The position numbers were made by a program, and so were the translations under genes. A stretch of DNA of 6,228 bases from Haloarculaceae archaeon (GTDB lineage Archaea; Halobacteriota; Halobacteria; Halobacteriales; Haloarculaceae): assembly GCA_018609665.1 (NCBI GenBank), contig JAHENN010000108.1, positions 1-6,228 of the forward strand, given 5' to 3'. Positions 5,411-6,228 of the stretch are shown in pieces. How positions within the stretch are numbered: position 1 is the stretch's first letter; each line of letters starts with the position of its first letter. Below the pieces are notes generated by a model. The model did no database searches and was not told the origin of the DNA. It saw only the letters and a program-made list of their open reading frames with translations.

Positions 5411-5431
5411 GGGAAACGGCCATATGTCTGT

Positions 5432-6228
5432 ATGACTGACCACTCAGCCGCGAGTGACGTCGGGCTCGCGGACCCGGACGACGTACGCGCCAACTGCGGG
5501 GTCGGCGTGGTGATGGACCTCGACGGCGAGCGGACGAACCGGCCGGTCGCCGACGGCCTCGAACTGCTTGCGAACCTCGAGCACCGCGGCACGACCGGCG
5601 CCGACCCGGACACCGGCGACGGCGCCGGCATCCTGCTGCAGACGCCTCACGAGTTCTTCGCCGACGAGGTCGACGACCTCCCGGCCCGCGGCGACTACGC
5701 CGTCGGTTCGATCTTCATGCCGCAGGACCGCGACGCCGCCGCCGGCTTGCAGGACCTCGTCGAGTCGGTGCTGGCCGACCACGGGCTGGACGTCTTCGCC
5801 TGGCGCGAGGTGCCGACCGACAACGGCTCGCTCGGCCGGACGGCGCTGGACGCCGAGCCGCTCGTCGTCCAGTGTTTCGTCCAGTCGACGTCGGCCGAGG
5901 ACTTCGACCGGGCGCTGTACGTCGCCCGCCGCGATTTGGAGACGACCGTCGAGGAACGGCAGCCCGACGGCCACGGCCGCTTCTACGTCTGCTCGCTGGA
6001 CCGCGACACCGTCGTCTACAAGGGCCTGCTCACCGCCGAGCAGCTGCCGGAGTACTACCCCGAGCTGACCGACGAGCGGCTGCGGTCGACGTTCGCGATG
6101 GTCCACGCCCGCTTCTCGACGAACACCCTCGGCGCGTGGCACCTCGCCCACCCCTACCGCAACATCATCCACAACGGCGAGTTCAACACCATCCAGGGCA
6201 ACATCAACTGGATGCGGGCCCGCGAGAC
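5432..6228 (+). CDS. gltB: Glutamate synthase large subunit (N-terminal part, cut by window edge)
   Basis: Large (GltB-type) glutamate synthase, which transfers the amide of glutamine to 2-oxoglutarate to give two glutamates and works with glutamine synthetase in ammonium assimilation. The window holds 265 codons of the N-terminal class II glutamine amidotransferase domain. Cys22 in the motif NCGVGVV (21-27) is the expected N-terminal nucleophile after removal of a 21-residue propeptide. Other landmarks are LEHRGTTGADPDTGDGAG (49-66), FSTNTLGAWHLAHPYRNI (228-245) and IHNGEFNTIQGNINWM (246-261), which contribute to glutamine binding. The FMN-binding synthase domain, the 3Fe-4S cysteines and the C-terminal glucan-like domain lie beyond the edge. 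ATG 5432 is chosen because it gives a normal propeptide length and follows a TATA-like element at leaderless spacing. The electron donor (ferredoxin or a GltD-like partner) cannot be judged here. Confidence 0.95.
   Translation, partial: MTDHSAASDVGLADPDDVRANCGVGVVMDLDGERTNRPVADGLELLANLEHRGTTGADPDTGDGAGILLQTPHEFFADEVDDLPARGDYAVGSIFMPQDRDAAAGLQDLVESVLADHGLDVFAWREVPTDNGSLGRTALDAEPLVVQCFVQSTSAEDFDRALYVARRDLETTVEERQPDGHGRFYVCSLDRDTVVYKGLLTAEQLPEYYPELTDERLRSTFAMVHARFSTNTLGAWHLAHPYRNIIHNGEFNTIQGNINWMRARE

Noticed and set aside
5444..6172. 242-codon antisense open frame within gltB
   Set aside because: It is a shadow of the GltB amidotransferase domain, whose catalytic Cys and glutamine-binding motifs are intact on the plus strand.
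1..6228. Search for CRISPR arrays, insertion sequences, attachment sites, toxin-antitoxin or defence genes
   Set aside because: No regularly spaced repeats, transposase motifs, integrase sites or known defence-gene motifs are visible. Base composition is even apart from short promoter islands.

Overview
The window reads as chromosomal DNA of a halophilic archaeon (class Halobacteria). The evidence is very high GC with strong third-position G/C preference, strongly acidic proteins rich in Asp and Glu, a twin-arginine lipoprotein signal, archaeal-type aCPSF1 and prolyl-tRNA synthetase, and TATA-like elements about 25-28 nt before start codons with no ribosome binding site, which is the leaderless pattern common in haloarchaea. 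I cannot name the genus from this sequence alone.

Layout. On the minus strand at the left edge is the 5' part of aCPSF1 (FttA), the archaeal transcription-termination ribonuclease. A 442-bp gap (708-1149) follows. It holds an AT-rich promoter best read as serving aCPSF1, a short inverted repeat just upstream of the aCPSF1 start, and an odd in-frame stretch resembling a Tat signal. All other genes are on the plus strand: a conserved-looking small protein of unknown function (1150-1635), a secreted Tat lipoprotein of the DUF4382 type (1704-2294), the azlC-azlD pair encoding a predicted branched-chain amino acid exporter (2344-3356, 4-bp overlap), a small DUF2061 membrane protein (3427-3648), prolyl-tRNA synthetase proS (3809-5260), and the 5' part of the glutamate synthase large subunit gltB (5432 to the right edge).

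How the genes relate. Only azlC and azlD are clearly one translational and functional unit. The other genes have their own upstream spacers with TATA-like sequences and look individually transcribed. There is a loose amino-acid theme (branched-chain amino acid export, proline charging, glutamate synthesis), but nothing in the sequence ties these genes into one pathway.

I did not find a convincing new biological system. The observations most worth a second look are non-coding: a perfect 7-bp inverted repeat over the azlD stop codon with a further copy of its half-site 31 bp downstream at the presumed TATA position of the DUF2061 gene; a small palindrome upstream of gltB; a possible long 5' leader on aCPSF1; a recurring TATCC element in the intergenic gaps; and the Tat-signal-like extension in front of the unknown 161-residue protein.
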